Assembly: GCF_000243275.1 (NCBI RefSeq)
Contig: NZ_CM001437.1
Coordinates: 2,423,712 to 2,487,711, forward strand
Direction of reading: 5' to 3'
DNA: 64,000 nucleotides
Origin: Myroides odoratus DSM 2801
GTDB taxonomy: Bacteria > Bacteroidota > Bacteroidia > Flavobacteriales > Flavobacteriaceae
Positions within the stretch are counted from its first letter, which is position 1; each line of letters opens with the position of its first letter. The notes beneath the pieces were generated by a model. It was not told where the DNA came from and did not search any database. It was given only the letters and a program-made list of their open reading frames with translations. Positions 7,304 to 17,269 of the stretch are shown here, one piece after another. Made by a program: the position numbers and the translations under genes.

Positions 7304-8494
7304 TTATTGTAAAGCTTCTTTCATTCGTTTTAAAGCTTCTGTCAATTGATCTTCGCTTGTTGCGTAAGAAAGGCGGATACAATTTGGATTTCCAAAGGCA
7401 TCTCCTGTAACTGTTGCCACATAAGCTTTATCCAATAAATACATTGATAAATCATTCGCATTGTTGATGGTTACTCCTTGCAAGGTTTTACCAAAGAAAG
7501 AAGATACATCTGGGAATAAATAGAACGCACCATCAGGTACATTTACTTTTACTCCTGGAATTTCTCTCAACAAGTTTACAACAAGGTCTCTTCGGTTTTT
7601 GAAGGCATGTACCATGTCTTTTAAAACACTTGGATCAGCATTAACAGCTGTGATTGTTGCACGTTGTGCAATCGTATTCGCTCCAGAGGTTACTTGTCCT
7701 TGCATTTTTGCACAAGCTTTTGCGATAAATTCAGGAGCACCAATATATCCAATACGGTATCCTGTCATAGCAAACGCTTTTGAAATCCCGTTTACAGTAA
7801 TCGTACGGTCAAGTAAATTGCCAATCGAACCAATACTGCAGTATGCACTACCGAAGTTAATATGTTCGTAGATTTCATCCGAAAGGATGTAAATAGAAGG
7901 GTATTTCTCTAATACAGCTGCAATAGCTTCTAATTCTGTTTTGCTGTAAACAGATCCACTTGGATTACAAGGAGAGCTAAACCATACCATTTTGGTTTTT
8001 GGAGTAATAGCATCCTCTAATTGCTGTGCTGTGATTTTGAAATCAGTATCAATCGTCGTCGATACTTCTACTGGAATACCTTCTGCAATTTTTACGATTT
8101 CAGCATAACTCACCCAAAAAGGAGCAGGAATGATTACTTCATCTCCAGGGTTAATCATTGCTTGAGCTACATTGAATAAAGCTTGTTTAGCCCCTGTAGA
8201 TACAACGATTTGGTTTGCTGTATAGTGTAAGTTATTATCTCTTTTGAATTTATTGCTAATCGCCTGTCTTAGCTCTAAATATCCTTCAACAGGTGGATAT
8301 TTACTATAGTTATCTTTGATTGCTTGAATAGCTGCTTCTTTGATAAAGTCAGGTGTATTAAAATCTGGTTCACCAAGACTCAAGCTGATAATGTCTATTC
8401 CTTGTTCTTTTAGCTCGCGAGCTTTTGCTGCCATCGCTAAAGTCTGTGAAGTTGTAAGATTGTTGATTCTATCTGATAGAACTTGAGTTTCCAT
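7304..8494 (-). CDS. aspC: class I/II aminotransferase, aspartate aminotransferase type
   Basis: This PLP-dependent enzyme of 396 residues probably transfers the amino group between aspartate and 2-oxoglutarate. The lysine that binds PLP is in NGISKAFAMTGYRIGYIGAP (near residue 240). The N-terminal SLSLGEPDFNTPDFI and the WFSSPCNPSG block are typical of subgroup I-gamma aspartate aminotransferases. ATG 8494 (METQVLSDRI) follows a -7 box at 8525-8532. It is divergent from rsmG. Prephenate aminotransferase activity is a known alternative in this subgroup. Confidence 0.85.
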   Translation of the reverse strand: METQVLSDRINNLTTSQTLAMAAKARELKEQGIDIISLSLGEPDFNTPDFIKEAAIQAIKDNYSKYPPVEGYLELRQAISNKFKRDNNLHYTANQIVVSTGAKQALFNVAQAMINPGDEVIIPAPFWVSYAEIVKIAEGIPVEVSTTIDTDFKITAQQLEDAITPKTKMVWFSSPCNPSGSVYSKTELEAIAAVLEKYPSIYILSDEIYEHINFGSAYCSIGSIGNLLDRTITVNGISKAFAMTGYRIGYIGAPEFIAKACAKMQGQVTSGANTIAQRATITAVNADPSVLKDMVHAFKNRRDLVVNLLREIPGVKVNVPDGAFYLFPDVSSFFGKTLQGVTINNANDLSMYLLDKAYVATVTGDAFGNPNCIRLSYATSEDQLTEALKRMKEALQ

Positions 8495-8524
8495 AGGTAT
8501 TAAATACATTTAAATAGTATCAAC

Positions 8525-8532
8525 CAAAGGTA
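8525..8532 (-). promoter_or_regulatory. -7 promoter box of the aminotransferase gene
   Basis: The minus strand reads TACCTTTG, an exact TAnnTTTG box, 31 bases before the ATG. Confidence 0.65.
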
Positions 8533-8587
8533 AGTATAATAAATCTATATTATAGTTAAGAGGGGCTTATTTACCGAGAAAAAAGGC

Positions 8588-8595
8588 TATTTTTG
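8588..8595 (+). promoter_or_regulatory. -7 promoter box of rsmG
   Basis: TATTTTTG matches TAnnTTTG and ends 14 bases before the rsmG ATG. It is divergent from the aminotransferase promoter about 55 bases away. Confidence 0.6.
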
Positions 8596-8609
8596 TCAAA
8601 ACTTTTGAA

Positions 8610-9239
8610 ATGGAAGAAATTTTAAAATATTTCCCTAATCTTACCCCTGAACAAATCGCGCAATTTGAACAATTGGAAGTTGTGTACCAGGAGTGGAATG
8701 CAAAAATTAACGTTATTTCTAGAAAAGATATACACGAATTATATGTAAAGCATGTCTTGCATTCATTGGGAATTGCTAAGGTAATGGAATTTGTTCCAGG
8801 TAGTAGTGTAATGGATGTTGGAACAGGAGGAGGATTTCCTGGAATTCCATTGGCTATTATGTTTCCAGAAACAAAATTCTACTTGATTGATATTATTGCA
8901 AAAAAGATACGTGTCGTTAATGAAGTTATCCAAGCATTAGGGTTAACCAATGTCGTTGCAGAACAAAAAAGAGCCGAAACAGTAGAAGAGAAGTTCGATT
9001 TTATTGTGAGTCGTGCTGTAACCAATATGCCTGATTTTGTAAAGTGGATTCGCCATAAAACGAAAAAGGAAAATCACCATGAATTTGAAAATGGAATCCT
9101 ATACTTGAAAGGTGGAGATTTGACAGAAGAATTACAAGACTTCCCAAAAGCCGTTCAGTTTGATTTGAGTAATATCTTTGATGACGAATTTTTCGAAACG
9201 AAAAAAGTAGTGTATTTGCCGTTGAAATATAAAGGGTAA
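8610..9239 (+). CDS. rsmG: 16S rRNA (guanine-527 N7)-methyltransferase RsmG
   Basis: This 209-residue SAM-dependent enzyme methylates G527 of 16S rRNA; loss in other bacteria gives low-level streptomycin resistance. The SAM-binding motif VMDVGTGGGFPGIPLAI sits near residues 68-84, preceded by the typical WNAKINVISRKD block. The later FIVSRAVTNM and LYLKGG motifs are as in GidB/RsmG. Length is normal for the family. The gene is transcribed alone, from the promoter at 8588-8595. Confidence 0.93.
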   Translation: MEEILKYFPNLTPEQIAQFEQLEVVYQEWNAKINVISRKDIHELYVKHVLHSLGIAKVMEFVPGSSVMDVGTGGGFPGIPLAIMFPETKFYLIDIIAKKIRVVNEVIQALGLTNVVAEQKRAETVEEKFDFIVSRAVTNMPDFVKWIRHKTKKENHHEFENGILYLKGGDLTEELQDFPKAVQFDLSNIFDDEFFETKKVVYLPLKYKG

Positions 9240-9279
9240 ATTGATTATGGGTTAGGGGGAGAGACGTTATGAGTGATTG

Positions 9280-9325
9280 GTTATGAGGTTATGGGTTATG
9301 AGTTATGAGTTATGAGTTATGAGGT
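9280..9325. repeat. tandem GTTATGA/GTTATGG heptamer tract
   Basis: Six or so 7-base units GTTATGA or GTTATGG follow one another with small interruptions. The complement of the same motif lies at 9650-9680, and a related 14-base unit lies at 26787-26842, so this is a dispersed intergenic repeat type. Confidence 0.7.
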
Positions 9326-9442
9326 TCATTCATCGAATACTAAAATAAAGATAACCCCGTGAGATAAATGGGAGATGAACTGAAATCTCATACGGATCTA
9401 TTATTATCTTGAATCTCCTTGTGAAAAATAATTATGATATAT

Positions 9443-9480
9443 AAAAAAGGATGAATTGCAACCGCAATTCATCCTTTTTT
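9443..9480. terminator. intrinsic terminator downstream of rsmG
   Basis: Perfect 17-bp arms beginning AAAAAAGGATGAATTGC surround a 4-base loop and end in a T run. Confidence 0.85.
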
Positions 9481-9690
9481 CATTTTATATGATACTGTTT
9501 TTATCTTATAGGTTTGATTTTTGTAGTAATTTTAGATGCTCATTCATTCATCTCATAAATTATACCCATCAATCTCTATTAAGTGAAGTTGTTATTTGTA
9601 AAGCTGTGAAATTTAGCGATTATAGAGAAATTTTTCTATTTAGAAAACCCCCATAACCTCATAACCCATAACCCATAACCTCTCCAATAG

Positions 9691-10563
9691 TTAACGAAGT
9701 GGTTTCACAAACAGCAAACACGTATCCGTAGGTCGATGGAGCACGTGATTGGCTACACTTCCCAAGATAATATCTTTGATACCTGCTGAACCTTTAACTC
9801 CTAGAATCATAAGGTCTGCCTTCTTTGTTTTAGCATATTGTATTAAGGCAGCCGCGACATTTTGATTTTTTGCAGGAACGATGTCAATATCGGTGTATTG
9901 CGCATATTGTTTGTTCCATTTTCCTTCCTTCTCTTTGATGTCCTCGCGTGATATTTTATCGAGTTCTTTATCCGTCATCATAGGCAAATAGCTCCAGTAT
10001 GATTTAGAGATATGTACTGCGGAGTGCTTAATGCGCTGGCCTTTAGAGTTGTTTTTAAAACGATCTGCCCATAGCATAATCGCATTGGTATAGCGAGAGA
10101 AATCAATAGCATCAATCACCGTCTCAATGGGAATATGGAATGTCTCTGGTACAAGAAGTGTAGCAGAAGGTAAAAGGCGAACCAATTTATTGGCTAATGC
10201 ACCGTTACCCGTTAATTGTTGTTTATTTCCCAAGACAAGTAAATCGTAGTTTTTCTGCTTTGAAATACTAGCAAAAGCAATTTCAGAATAGTTTTCTACG
10301 GTGATGATAATTTCGTACTTATAGGAAATTTCTGTTGCGCTGATTTGCTCTTCTACGCGTTTGGTGATTCTTTTTTGAATCAACGCCAATTGATCTTTTT
10401 GAATCAGTTCTTTGGGTAGTTCACCTAATTTTAAATTGTGAATAAAGGTGATTTGTTCTACGTTTAGAATATGGTCGAGTATTTTGGCATATTGAATCAA
10501 GTAGTGATCCATCTCAGAGAGATCTAAGCCAACTAATATATTGAGTGCTTTGTTTGTTTCCAT
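9691..10563 (-). CDS. universal stress protein with two Usp domains
   Basis: This 290-residue protein consists of two UspA-like halves (about residues 1-140 and 150-290). The C-terminal half contains the ATP-binding pattern GVKGSAGIKDIILGSVANHVL (GxxGxxxxxxxxGSVxxxxL); the N-terminal half has a weaker version (GNKQQLTGNGALANKLVR). It lies 6 bases downstream of a BCCT transporter gene and is surely cotranscribed, so it may sense nucleotide state or regulate transport under stress. That role is inference. Confidence 0.88.
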   Translation of the reverse strand: METNKALNILVGLDLSEMDHYLIQYAKILDHILNVEQITFIHNLKLGELPKELIQKDQLALIQKRITKRVEEQISATEISYKYEIIITVENYSEIAFASISKQKNYDLLVLGNKQQLTGNGALANKLVRLLPSATLLVPETFHIPIETVIDAIDFSRYTNAIMLWADRFKNNSKGQRIKHSAVHISKSYWSYLPMMTDKELDKISREDIKEKEGKWNKQYAQYTDIDIVPAKNQNVAAALIQYAKTKKADLMILGVKGSAGIKDIILGSVANHVLHRPTDTCLLFVKPLR

Positions 10564-10569
10564 GATGCG

Positions 10570-12156
10570 TTATTTTTGCTGTTCTTCGATTAAATCAGAG
10601 ATAATATCCTTGTAACTCTTTTCTTGTTTCGACTTCAATTGTTTGGCTTTTTTATTCAGCTCATCTTGTAACCCTTTTTGCAAGCTGTAACACATCAAGA
10701 GCAGGATAACTGCAAACGGAAGTCCGGTTATAATTACAGCGGTTTGCAAGGCATCTAAACCACCGCCCCACAACAAGACAATGGCAATAAACCCTTGTAA
10801 AAAGGACCAGAATACACGTTGCCAAACGGGCGAATCTCCTTCACTACCAGATGTAATATTATCGATGACAAGAGATCCCGAATCCGAAGACGTAATAAAG
10901 AACGAAAAAATAAGAATAATGGCTACAATAGACAGGAAGTTCGTGAACGGAAAGTTTTCCAAGAAAACGAAGAGCGCCGTTGAAATATCTTCTTTCACAG
11001 CAAGTACCATTGTCATATCCCCCTCTAGAATGGTGTGTAAGGCACTTCCGCCAAAAACATTCATCCAAAGTAAGGTAATCAAGCCCGGTACGATTAAAAC
11101 CCCTAATACGAATTCTTTAATTGTTCGTCCTTTTGAAATTCGGGCAATAAAGCTACCCACAAAAGGAGACCAAGCGATCCACCAAGCCCAGTAGAATATC
11201 GTCCAAACATTTTGCCAACCCGAACCCTTGTAGGTATCATTCCACGTACTAATATCAATGAAATTTGCCAAGTAAGAACCGGTGTTTTGCACATAGCCTT
11301 TGAGGATAAATAAAGTAGGCCCTAAAACGAAAATCAGAATCATAAAACCAGAAGCCATATACATATTGACATTACTCAATAGTTTGACTCCCTTATCCAA
11401 TCCGGAGAAAACAGAGATGGTTGCAATACTAATTACACCAATAATAATTCCTGCCTGCATTAAGGGAGAAATCTCCCAGCCGTACAGGTATTCCAGTCCC
11501 GCTGTGATTTGAGTTACCCCCAATCCCAACGAAGTAGACAAACCAAATACGGTAGCTAAGGTGGATAAAATATCAATCGTATGTCCCCACCAACCGTGAA
11601 TCTTTTCCTTTAAAAAAGGATATAGTAAAGAACGGAAGGTCATGGGTAATTTTTTATTGAAGCTGAAAAAGGCTAGCGCCAGTCCAACGATGGCATAAAT
11701 AGCCCAAGCGTGTAATCCCCAGTGTAAACTAGTAAATTCCATCGCCTGAATAGCCGAATCAATATCGCTATCCGTAGGTCGAGGAGGATTAAAGAAGTGG
11801 GATACAGGCTCTCCAATACTAAAGAACATGATTCCGATTCCCATTCCTGTACTAAAAAGCATAGCAAACCAAGAAGGTTTGGAGAATTCAGGTTCTGCAT
11901 CATCACCCCCTAAACGGATATTTCCATATTTACCAAAGGCTAAAAAGAGGGCAAAAATGAGGATGATATTGACGGTAAGAATGAAGAACCAACCAAAATT
12001 TTCTGTTACTGCTAATTGTCCTACGTGAAACCAATCACCTACTTTGCTAGGGAAGAGGAGACAGACGGCAATAAGTAAAATGATTAGAAAAATGGAGGTG
12101 GTAAAAACAGGTGGATTAATCACCAGTTGTCTTTTGTCTAGTAATTTTTTAAACAT
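10570..12156 (-). CDS. BCCT-family betaine/choline/carnitine transporter
   Basis: This 528-residue inner-membrane protein has about 12 hydrophobic helices. It carries the glycine stretch [14 protein letters not shown] near residues 105-118 and the tryptophan-rich substrate segment [21 protein letters not shown] near residue 325, both signatures of BCCT carriers. These transport trimethylammonium compounds such as glycine betaine, usually with sodium or proton coupling. GMGIG at the helix 3 stretch suggests Na+-type BetP/OpuD relatives, though the ion is uncertain. The downstream universal stress gene suggests a stress-responsive unit. Confidence 0.9.
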   Translation of the reverse strand: MFKKLLDKRQLVINPPVFTTSIFLIILLIAVCLLFPSKVGDWFHVGQLAVTENFGWFFILTVNIILIFALFLAFGKYGNIRLGGDDAEPEFSKPSWFAMLFSTGMGIGIMFFSIGEPVSHFFNPPRPTDSDIDSAIQAMEFTSLHWGLHAWAIYAIVGLALAFFSFNKKLPMTFRSLLYPFLKEKIHGWWGHTIDILSTLATVFGLSTSLGLGVTQITAGLEYLYGWEISPLMQAGIIIGVISIATISVFSGLDKGVKLLSNVNMYMASGFMILIFVLGPTLFILKGYVQNTGSYLANFIDISTWNDTYKGSGWQNVWTIFYWAWWIAWSPFVGSFIARISKGRTIKEFVLGVLIVPGLITLLWMNVFGGSALHTILEGDMTMVLAVKEDISTALFVFLENFPFTNFLSIVAIILIFSFFITSSDSGSLVIDNITSGSEGDSPVWQRVFWSFLQGFIAIVLLWGGGLDALQTAVIITGLPFAVILLLMCYSLQKGLQDELNKKAKQLKSKQEKSYKDIISDLIEEQQK

Positions 12157-12322
12157 GAGTTATATACTATTTGTTAATAATTATAACCCAGTACTTTAGA
12201 AATGAAATAAGGATCTTTTTCTACTGAAAAAGAATAAAAGCAAAATATAAAAGTAATTTTTACTTAATCGTTTGGTCTAAAAAGAAGAAACGATCCCAAT
12301 AAAAAGCACTGAATTGTGAATG

Positions 12323-12352
12323 AAAAAAGGCGGTCTTTTGAAACCGCCTTTT
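12323..12352 (-). terminator. intrinsic terminator of the P5C dehydrogenase gene
   Basis: Arms AAAAGGCGGT (12325-12334) and ACCGCCTTTT (12343-12352) surround an 8-base loop. On the minus strand a T run follows, just past the dehydrogenase stop. Confidence 0.8.
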
Positions 12353-12361
12353 AGTATGTTC

Positions 12362-13987
12362 TTATCCTAAGAAAGGATATTTGTAATCTTTTGCAGGAAC
12401 AAAGGTTTCTTTAATTGTTCTTGGCGATACCCAACGCAATAAGTTCAAGATAGAACCTGCTTTGTCGTTTGTACCAGAAGCTCTCGCTCCACCAAATGGT
12501 TGTTGACCTACAACAGCTCCCGTTGGTTTGTCATTGATGTAGAAGTTACCAGCAGAGTTTACTAACGCTTCAGTAGCTTCTGCAATAGCATAACGACATT
12601 GAGAGAAGATAGCTCCAGTTAAGGCATAAGCTGAAGTCTCATCTACTAATTTCAATGTTTCAGTCCATTTTGCATCCTCGTATACGTAAATAGTTAAAAC
12701 AGGACCGAATAATTCTGTTTCCATTGTATCGTATTTTGGATTTGAAGTTAAGATAACTGTTGGCTCAACAAAGTACCCTACAGATTTATCGTATTTTCCT
12801 CCTAATACTACTTCTGCATCTGTAGCCGCTTTTGCTGCTTCGATTGCTTTCGCCAATTTGTCGAAAGAACTTTCAGAAATTACAGAAGATACGAAGTTTG
12901 AAGGATCTTCAGGCGTACCCATTTTAATTGTAGCTAAATCAGCAGCCATAAAATCTTTTACTTGTGGCCATAATGAAGCAGGAATATACGCTCTTGAAGC
13001 TGCAGAACATTTTTGTCCTTGGTATTCGAAAGCTCCTCTTGTTAAAGCAACAGCAACTTCTTTTGGACAAGAAGATGGATGTGCTAACACATAATCTTTT
13101 CCTCCTGTTTCCCCAACAATTCTAGGGTATGTTTTATAGTTGTTGATGTTTTGTCCGATTTTTGTCCACATGCTATTGAAAACACCAGTTGATCCTGTAA
13201 AGTGGATACCAGCGAAGTCAGGGCTAGCTAAAAGTGTATCTGTAATCATAGCAGAATCACCGTATACTACGTTGATTACACCGTCAGGTAAACCTGCTAA
13301 TTTGAATACTTCAACAATTACTCTAGCAGAGTAAATTTGTGTAGCAGATGGTTTCCAAACAACCACGTTCCCCATCATGGCAACTGAAGACGGTAAGTTT
13401 CCAGAAATTGCAGTAAAGTTAAATGGAGTAATTGCGTATACGAAACCTTCTAATGGTCTGTGCTCTAATCTATTCCAAACTCCATCAACTGATAACGGTT
13501 GCTCTGAATAAATTTGAGACATATATTCAACGTTAAATCTCAAGAAGTCGATGAATTCACAAGCTGCATCAATCTCTGCTTGGTGTAACGTTTTTGCTTG
13601 AGCAATCATCGTTGCTGCATTGATTTTAGCACGGTAAGGACCTGCTAATAATTCAGCTGCTTTTAAGAAAATCGCTGCTCTGTGTTCCCATGGCATTGCT
13701 GCCCATTTTGTTTTTGCTTCTAAAGCAGTAGCGATTGCTTTCTCAACTAATGCTTTGTCTGCTTGGTGATAAACACCTAATTTATGTTTGTGATCAAAAG
13801 GTGGGAATAAATCTTTTGTATTTCCAGTTCTGATTTCTTCTCCACCAATAAATAATGGAATATCAACTAATTGGCTATATTGCTCTTTGAAAGAGTTCAA
13901 AGTCAATTCTCTCTCTTGCGTCCCAGGCGCGTATGATTTTACAGGCTCATTAATAGCACTCGGAACTTTGTAGAATCCTTTTGACAT
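12362..13987 (-). CDS. pruA: L-glutamate gamma-semialdehyde (1-pyrroline-5-carboxylate) dehydrogenase
   Basis: This 541-residue aldehyde dehydrogenase oxidises glutamate semialdehyde to glutamate with NAD+, the second step of proline breakdown. The catalytic cysteine lies in GAFEYQGQKCSAASRAY near residue 325, and the general-base glutamate lies in VGETGGKDYV near residue 292. Length and sequence match single-function P5C dehydrogenases of the Bacteroidetes, not the fused PutA. It has its own promoter (14026-14033) and terminator, so it forms a single-gene unit. Confidence 0.93.
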   Translation of the reverse strand: MSKGFYKVPSAINEPVKSYAPGTQERELTLNSFKEQYSQLVDIPLFIGGEEIRTGNTKDLFPPFDHKHKLGVYHQADKALVEKAIATALEAKTKWAAMPWEHRAAIFLKAAELLAGPYRAKINAATMIAQAKTLHQAEIDAACEFIDFLRFNVEYMSQIYSEQPLSVDGVWNRLEHRPLEGFVYAITPFNFTAISGNLPSSVAMMGNVVVWKPSATQIYSARVIVEVFKLAGLPDGVINVVYGDSAMITDTLLASPDFAGIHFTGSTGVFNSMWTKIGQNINNYKTYPRIVGETGGKDYVLAHPSSCPKEVAVALTRGAFEYQGQKCSAASRAYIPASLWPQVKDFMAADLATIKMGTPEDPSNFVSSVISESSFDKLAKAIEAAKAATDAEVVLGGKYDKSVGYFVEPTVILTSNPKYDTMETELFGPVLTIYVYEDAKWTETLKLVDETSAYALTGAIFSQCRYAIAEATEALVNSAGNFYINDKPTGAVVGQQPFGGARASGTNDKAGSILNLLRWVSPRTIKETFVPAKDYKYPFLG

Positions 13988-14025
13988 AATGTACTTTTTT
14001 TCGGGTTTATTAAAATATATAACTA

Positions 14026-14033
14026 CAAAGGTA
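14026..14033 (-). promoter_or_regulatory. -7 promoter box of pruA
   Basis: The minus strand reads TACCTTTG, an exact TAnnTTTG box, 39 bases before the ATG at 13987. Confidence 0.65.
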
Positions 14034-14085
14034 ATTAATTTTACTCGAATTACAGGTTATTACACACTAGTTTAACTTAAAGCGT

Positions 14086-14472
14086 CTAATTTAAAATAAA
14101 GGGCGCTACGAGTTTAAAGAAGGGAATTTCAACCGTAATCATTTCTTGATTTTCTGTGCGAATGACATTGTAATATCCATGCATCGCTCCAGAAGTAGAG
14201 GTCAATACACAACCACTGCTATAGGTGTAGGTTTCATTGGGTAAAATAAGGGGTTGTTCCCCTACAACACCCAAGCCTTCTACAATTTCTTTGGCATTGA
14301 GTGAATCGTAAATTTCCCAATGACGCGAGTGGATCTGTATGGTAGAATCGCTCTGATTTTCGATGGTAATTTCATAACTAAAAGCAAATTGCATGCTATT
14401 ACTTCGTTGAAAAAAACCTTCATACAGTGTTTCTACTGTTACATTTACTCCTTTGGTTTGTTTTGATACCAT
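14086..14472 (-). CDS. apaG: ApaG-domain protein
   Basis: This 128-residue protein is a complete ApaG/DUF525 immunoglobulin-like domain: it starts VSKQTKGVNVTVETLY and contains FAFSYEITIENQS, the RHWEIYDS segment, and the YSSGCVLTSTSGAMHGYY block. In other bacteria apaG is linked to diadenosine tetraphosphate hydrolysis and metal phenotypes, with no confirmed biochemical function. It lies 20 bases downstream of the T9SS plug gene and is likely its cotranscript, an arrangement seen in flavobacteria. Confidence 0.92.
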   Translation of the reverse strand: MVSKQTKGVNVTVETLYEGFFQRSNSMQFAFSYEITIENQSDSTIQIHSRHWEIYDSLNAKEIVEGLGVVGEQPLILPNETYTYSSGCVLTSTSGAMHGYYNVIRTENQEMITVEIPFFKLVAPFILN

Positions 14473-14492
14473 AATGCTGTTCCTTTTTATTT

Positions 14493-15737
14493 TTAGTACG
14501 TAATCTGTTCTGCATTTGCTTCTGCAAAACCGATAACACGATCATATAAATCAGTATTTCCTTTATAATATACTAAAACTTGATATTTATTTGTGGTCAG
14601 AGCGTGATTCCCGTCCGGGTTGTGCTCGGTGCTAACTTTACCTTTTACCACGGCTGTAATGTTGTAATTGGTGAATCCTTGCTTGATGAGAATGGCTTTC
14701 TCAAAACGATCCGTTTCTGGATTGTAGGTCAACTGATGCTCTGGGGTTAATTCATAATTGTTGAACATCCCCGTAACAAAGTACACCTCGTTTTTATCCT
14801 CACCTACAGGTTGAAAGGTGAAATATACCCAGCTGTATTCTGCTTCAATTTCCGCCTTTTTTCCATAGATATTACGCACTCTAAACGAACCGTTGATATC
14901 GGGGTAGTAAGAATATTTCTTATCCAACCATCCTGTAATCGGGTAAAGCGTCGTTTTATACATGTCGTTTTCCTTCCCATTGAAGTAAATCATGTTGTTG
15001 GCTTGTTTTAAATCACTATTGTCAAAATAGCGAAATTGGTTGCTTCCCCAAAAACTAGTCTCCTTGTCGTATTTGTAAATTAAATCTGTACCAATGGTAT
15101 ATTGAGGGGGAACTTTGGTAATATATGAATCCCAACGACCATTTTGGAACAACGCTACTTTGATATTCGCTGTTGGATTTTGATACGTTTGATCCCCTAA
15201 TTTAATGGTCAGTTCTAAAGATTGTTTCGTATCGATATAGGTTAAATCTCTTGCTCTTTTTACCTGTGCACCCACACCAACCGTATTTTCATACAAGACA
15301 AATTTGCGTCGGATGACTACTTGATTATCTTCATCGTAAATCTCTAAGATGTAGTTACCGCTTTTGGTAATGCGATACATGGAGTTCGGGATGGTCAACT
15401 TGTAATGGGTGTACATCTGCAACGTATTGAATGAAGTGTTGTACTGTTGGATGCGTTGATTGTCCATTCCCTTGATGTATTCAATCGGTCTCAATTGAGA
15501 AGGGGTCCAATCGTAGTTATAAGCCTGAACACGGTAGTAGTAATTTCCTTCATCTCCATACAAATCGTCAAATTCGAGTGCAAAGCTCTCATTTAAGGGA
15601 AAGAAAGGAGTGACAGCTTGATCATTATTCATGAAAGCAGCCATTTTGATGTAGTTGGCAGTATAATCCTGTGTTGACTGTGCTTGAGTAAGCAACGTGC
15701 AAAAAAAGAAAATAAAAAGCCATTTTACGTTCAACAT
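14493..15737 (-). CDS. type IX secretion system plug protein (DUF5103)
   Basis: This 414-residue protein has an N-terminal signal peptide (MLNVKWLFIFFFCTLLTQAQ) and the beta-sandwich DUF5103 architecture, with FELEFDDLYGDEGNYYYRV-like and IKGMDNQRIQQY segments near residues 50-95. In Flavobacterium johnsoniae the homologous Plug protein closes the periplasmic side of the SprA translocon of the type IX secretion system. It sits between a HAD phosphatase (13 bases upstream) and apaG (20 bases downstream), probably one transcript. Confidence 0.85.
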   Translation of the reverse strand: MLNVKWLFIFFFCTLLTQAQSTQDYTANYIKMAAFMNNDQAVTPFFPLNESFALEFDDLYGDEGNYYYRVQAYNYDWTPSQLRPIEYIKGMDNQRIQQYNTSFNTLQMYTHYKLTIPNSMYRITKSGNYILEIYDEDNQVVIRRKFVLYENTVGVGAQVKRARDLTYIDTKQSLELTIKLGDQTYQNPTANIKVALFQNGRWDSYITKVPPQYTIGTDLIYKYDKETSFWGSNQFRYFDNSDLKQANNMIYFNGKENDMYKTTLYPITGWLDKKYSYYPDINGSFRVRNIYGKKAEIEAEYSWVYFTFQPVGEDKNEVYFVTGMFNNYELTPEHQLTYNPETDRFEKAILIKQGFTNYNITAVVKGKVSTEHNPDGNHALTTNKYQVLVYYKGNTDLYDRVIGFAEANAEQITY

Positions 15738-15750
15738 GAGCGATGATCTA

Positions 15751-16416
15751 TTAAGGGGTTACGTAATTTAAAGCTAAGAAATTTTCTTCAAATTCCTCTA
15801 AATTAAATAGTTTTCTATCTGCTAAATTAAATTTAGGGTCTTCGTAAAACTCCAATTCAGGAACCACAAAGACGGTCATTCCAGCATTTTTACCTGCTGT
15901 AGCTCCTGTAAAAGAATCTTCAACAACAAGGCAATGCTCTGGTTGACTGTTTAGATTTTGTGCAGCTTGTAGATACACATCAGGAGCGGGTTTGCCTTGA
16001 GGGACATCCAATGCAGATACTGTCGTTTGAAAAAAGGAATGAATATCCAATCGCGTTAAAACAGTTTGAATCAACGAAGGCGTAGAGTTTGTCGCTAAAC
16101 CAATTTTAATCCCTTGGGCTTGTAAAAAGGTTAAGGTGGCTAAAACCCCTCTTTTGATTTCTCCTTCTTGGCGAACTAGTTCATCTACGCGGTCGATAAC
16201 GGCTTGTTCTACTTCTTCGAGTGAATGGCCAGTCCAAGGAAATAAACGATACCAAAGTTCAGTTACTGCTCTTGTGGTTTGTCCAGTGGTTTGATGGGCT
16301 ATTGCTTCACTCCATTGACAACCAACAGCAGTAAAAACTTCTCTTTCTGCTTGTTGCCAAAATTTTTCAGAATCAATTAAAACGCCATCCATATCAAAAA
16401 GTACGGTCGTAATCAT
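15751..16416 (-). CDS. HAD-family sugar phosphatase, HxpB/beta-phosphoglucomutase type
   Basis: This 221-residue hydrolase begins with motif I, VLFDMDGVLIDS, whose first aspartate is the nucleophile. Motif II (LATNSTPS, about residue 113), the lysine of motif III (GKPAPDVYL) and motif IV (VVEDSFTGATAG) follow. A helical cap inserted after motif I puts it in subfamily I. The TELWYRLFPW cap region resembles E. coli YniC/HxpB, a hexitol- and 2-deoxyglucose-6-phosphatase, but the substrate is not proven. It is the first gene of the plug-apaG transcript. Confidence 0.8.
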   Translation of the reverse strand: MITTVLFDMDGVLIDSEKFWQQAEREVFTAVGCQWSEAIAHQTTGQTTRAVTELWYRLFPWTGHSLEEVEQAVIDRVDELVRQEGEIKRGVLATLTFLQAQGIKIGLATNSTPSLIQTVLTRLDIHSFFQTTVSALDVPQGKPAPDVYLQAAQNLNSQPEHCLVVEDSFTGATAGKNAGMTVFVVPELEFYEDPKFNLADRKLFNLEEFEENFLALNYVTP

Positions 16417-16485
16417 AGTTAAAATACGTAAACGAATAATAGTTGTACGAATATACGCAAAAGCGATAGAATGAGAAAGGAAGGT

Positions 16486-17256
16486 TTACAGTGGTTTGAA
16501 ACAAACTGGGATAATTTCTCCCGCTGCTAAACAATATTTTTCCACTTCGGCTGGGGTAAGTCGATGGGTGTAATCCTCTTCAATAACCGTAAAACCAATC
16601 TGACGCAGTTTATCAAAATAATCTGTTCCATAAACGCGAACGTGATCATATTGACCAAACAGCAAGGTGCGCTCTTTGGGGTCTGTGATGCTGTCATCTT
16701 GAAAAGTAGTTGCTCTATTCAAGTCTTGAGGAACTTGAAAAATGCCCATACCACCAGGTTTTAGGATGCGATATAATTCTTGCATGGCTTTGGTATCATC
16801 GGGAATGTGTTCCAATACGTGATTACACAAGATTATATCAAATGAATGATCCGCAAAAGGTAAGTTACAGATATCTGCTTTGACATCCGCTAAAGGCGAT
16901 TCTAAATCTGTCGTGGTATACGTTAAATTGGCCTGTTTTTTAAAGCGCTTATAAAAGGCTTGTTCAGGGGCAAAGTGCAAGACGTGATGTGGAGCCGTGA
17001 AAAAATCAGTTTCTCTTTGTAAGTACAGCCATAACAAACGATGTCTTTCTAAAGACAACGTGCTTGGAGAAAGTACGTTGTTTCGCTGTTTGGCATAGCC
17101 ATAAGGTAAAAAACTTTTAAAACTTTTGCCATCAATAGGATCCGTATAGCGATCACCTTTGAGGTACCAGGCAAAAATAGGTCGAACAAGATAACTCAAC
17201 CGAATTAAAATCGGTCGAGGTATAATGTTCAGTATTGTTTTGAAAAGTTTCTTCAT
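16486..17256 (-). CDS. class I SAM-dependent methyltransferase
   Basis: This 256-residue protein has a Methyltransf_11 type domain with VLHFAPEQAFYKRF as a degenerate motif I (about residues 88-101), ADICNLPFADHSFDIILCNHVLEHIPDD covering motifs II-III, and LKPGGMGIFQVP as motif IV. The substrate is unknown. It lies 13 bases downstream of map and is likely cotranscribed with it. Confidence 0.85.
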   Translation of the reverse strand: MKKLFKTILNIIPRPILIRLSYLVRPIFAWYLKGDRYTDPIDGKSFKSFLPYGYAKQRNNVLSPSTLSLERHRLLWLYLQRETDFFTAPHHVLHFAPEQAFYKRFKKQANLTYTTTDLESPLADVKADICNLPFADHSFDIILCNHVLEHIPDDTKAMQELYRILKPGGMGIFQVPQDLNRATTFQDDSITDPKERTLLFGQYDHVRVYGTDYFDKLRQIGFTVIEEDYTHRLTPAEVEKYCLAAGEIIPVCFKPL

Positions 17257-17269
17257 TAGCGGAAGTGAA

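Larger units (their letters stand above)
9240..9690. other. intergenic stretch with heptamer repeats and a terminator
   Basis: No gene is supported here. It contains direct GTTATGR heptamers at about 9280-9325, a hairpin terminator at 9443-9480, and a second block of the same heptamers in opposite orientation at about 9650-9680. A 66-codon open frame at 9456-9656 has no protein-like features. Confidence 0.6.

Noticed and set aside
9456..9656. 66-codon open frame on the plus strand
   Set aside because: It spans a terminator and a repeat tract and has no protein-like features.
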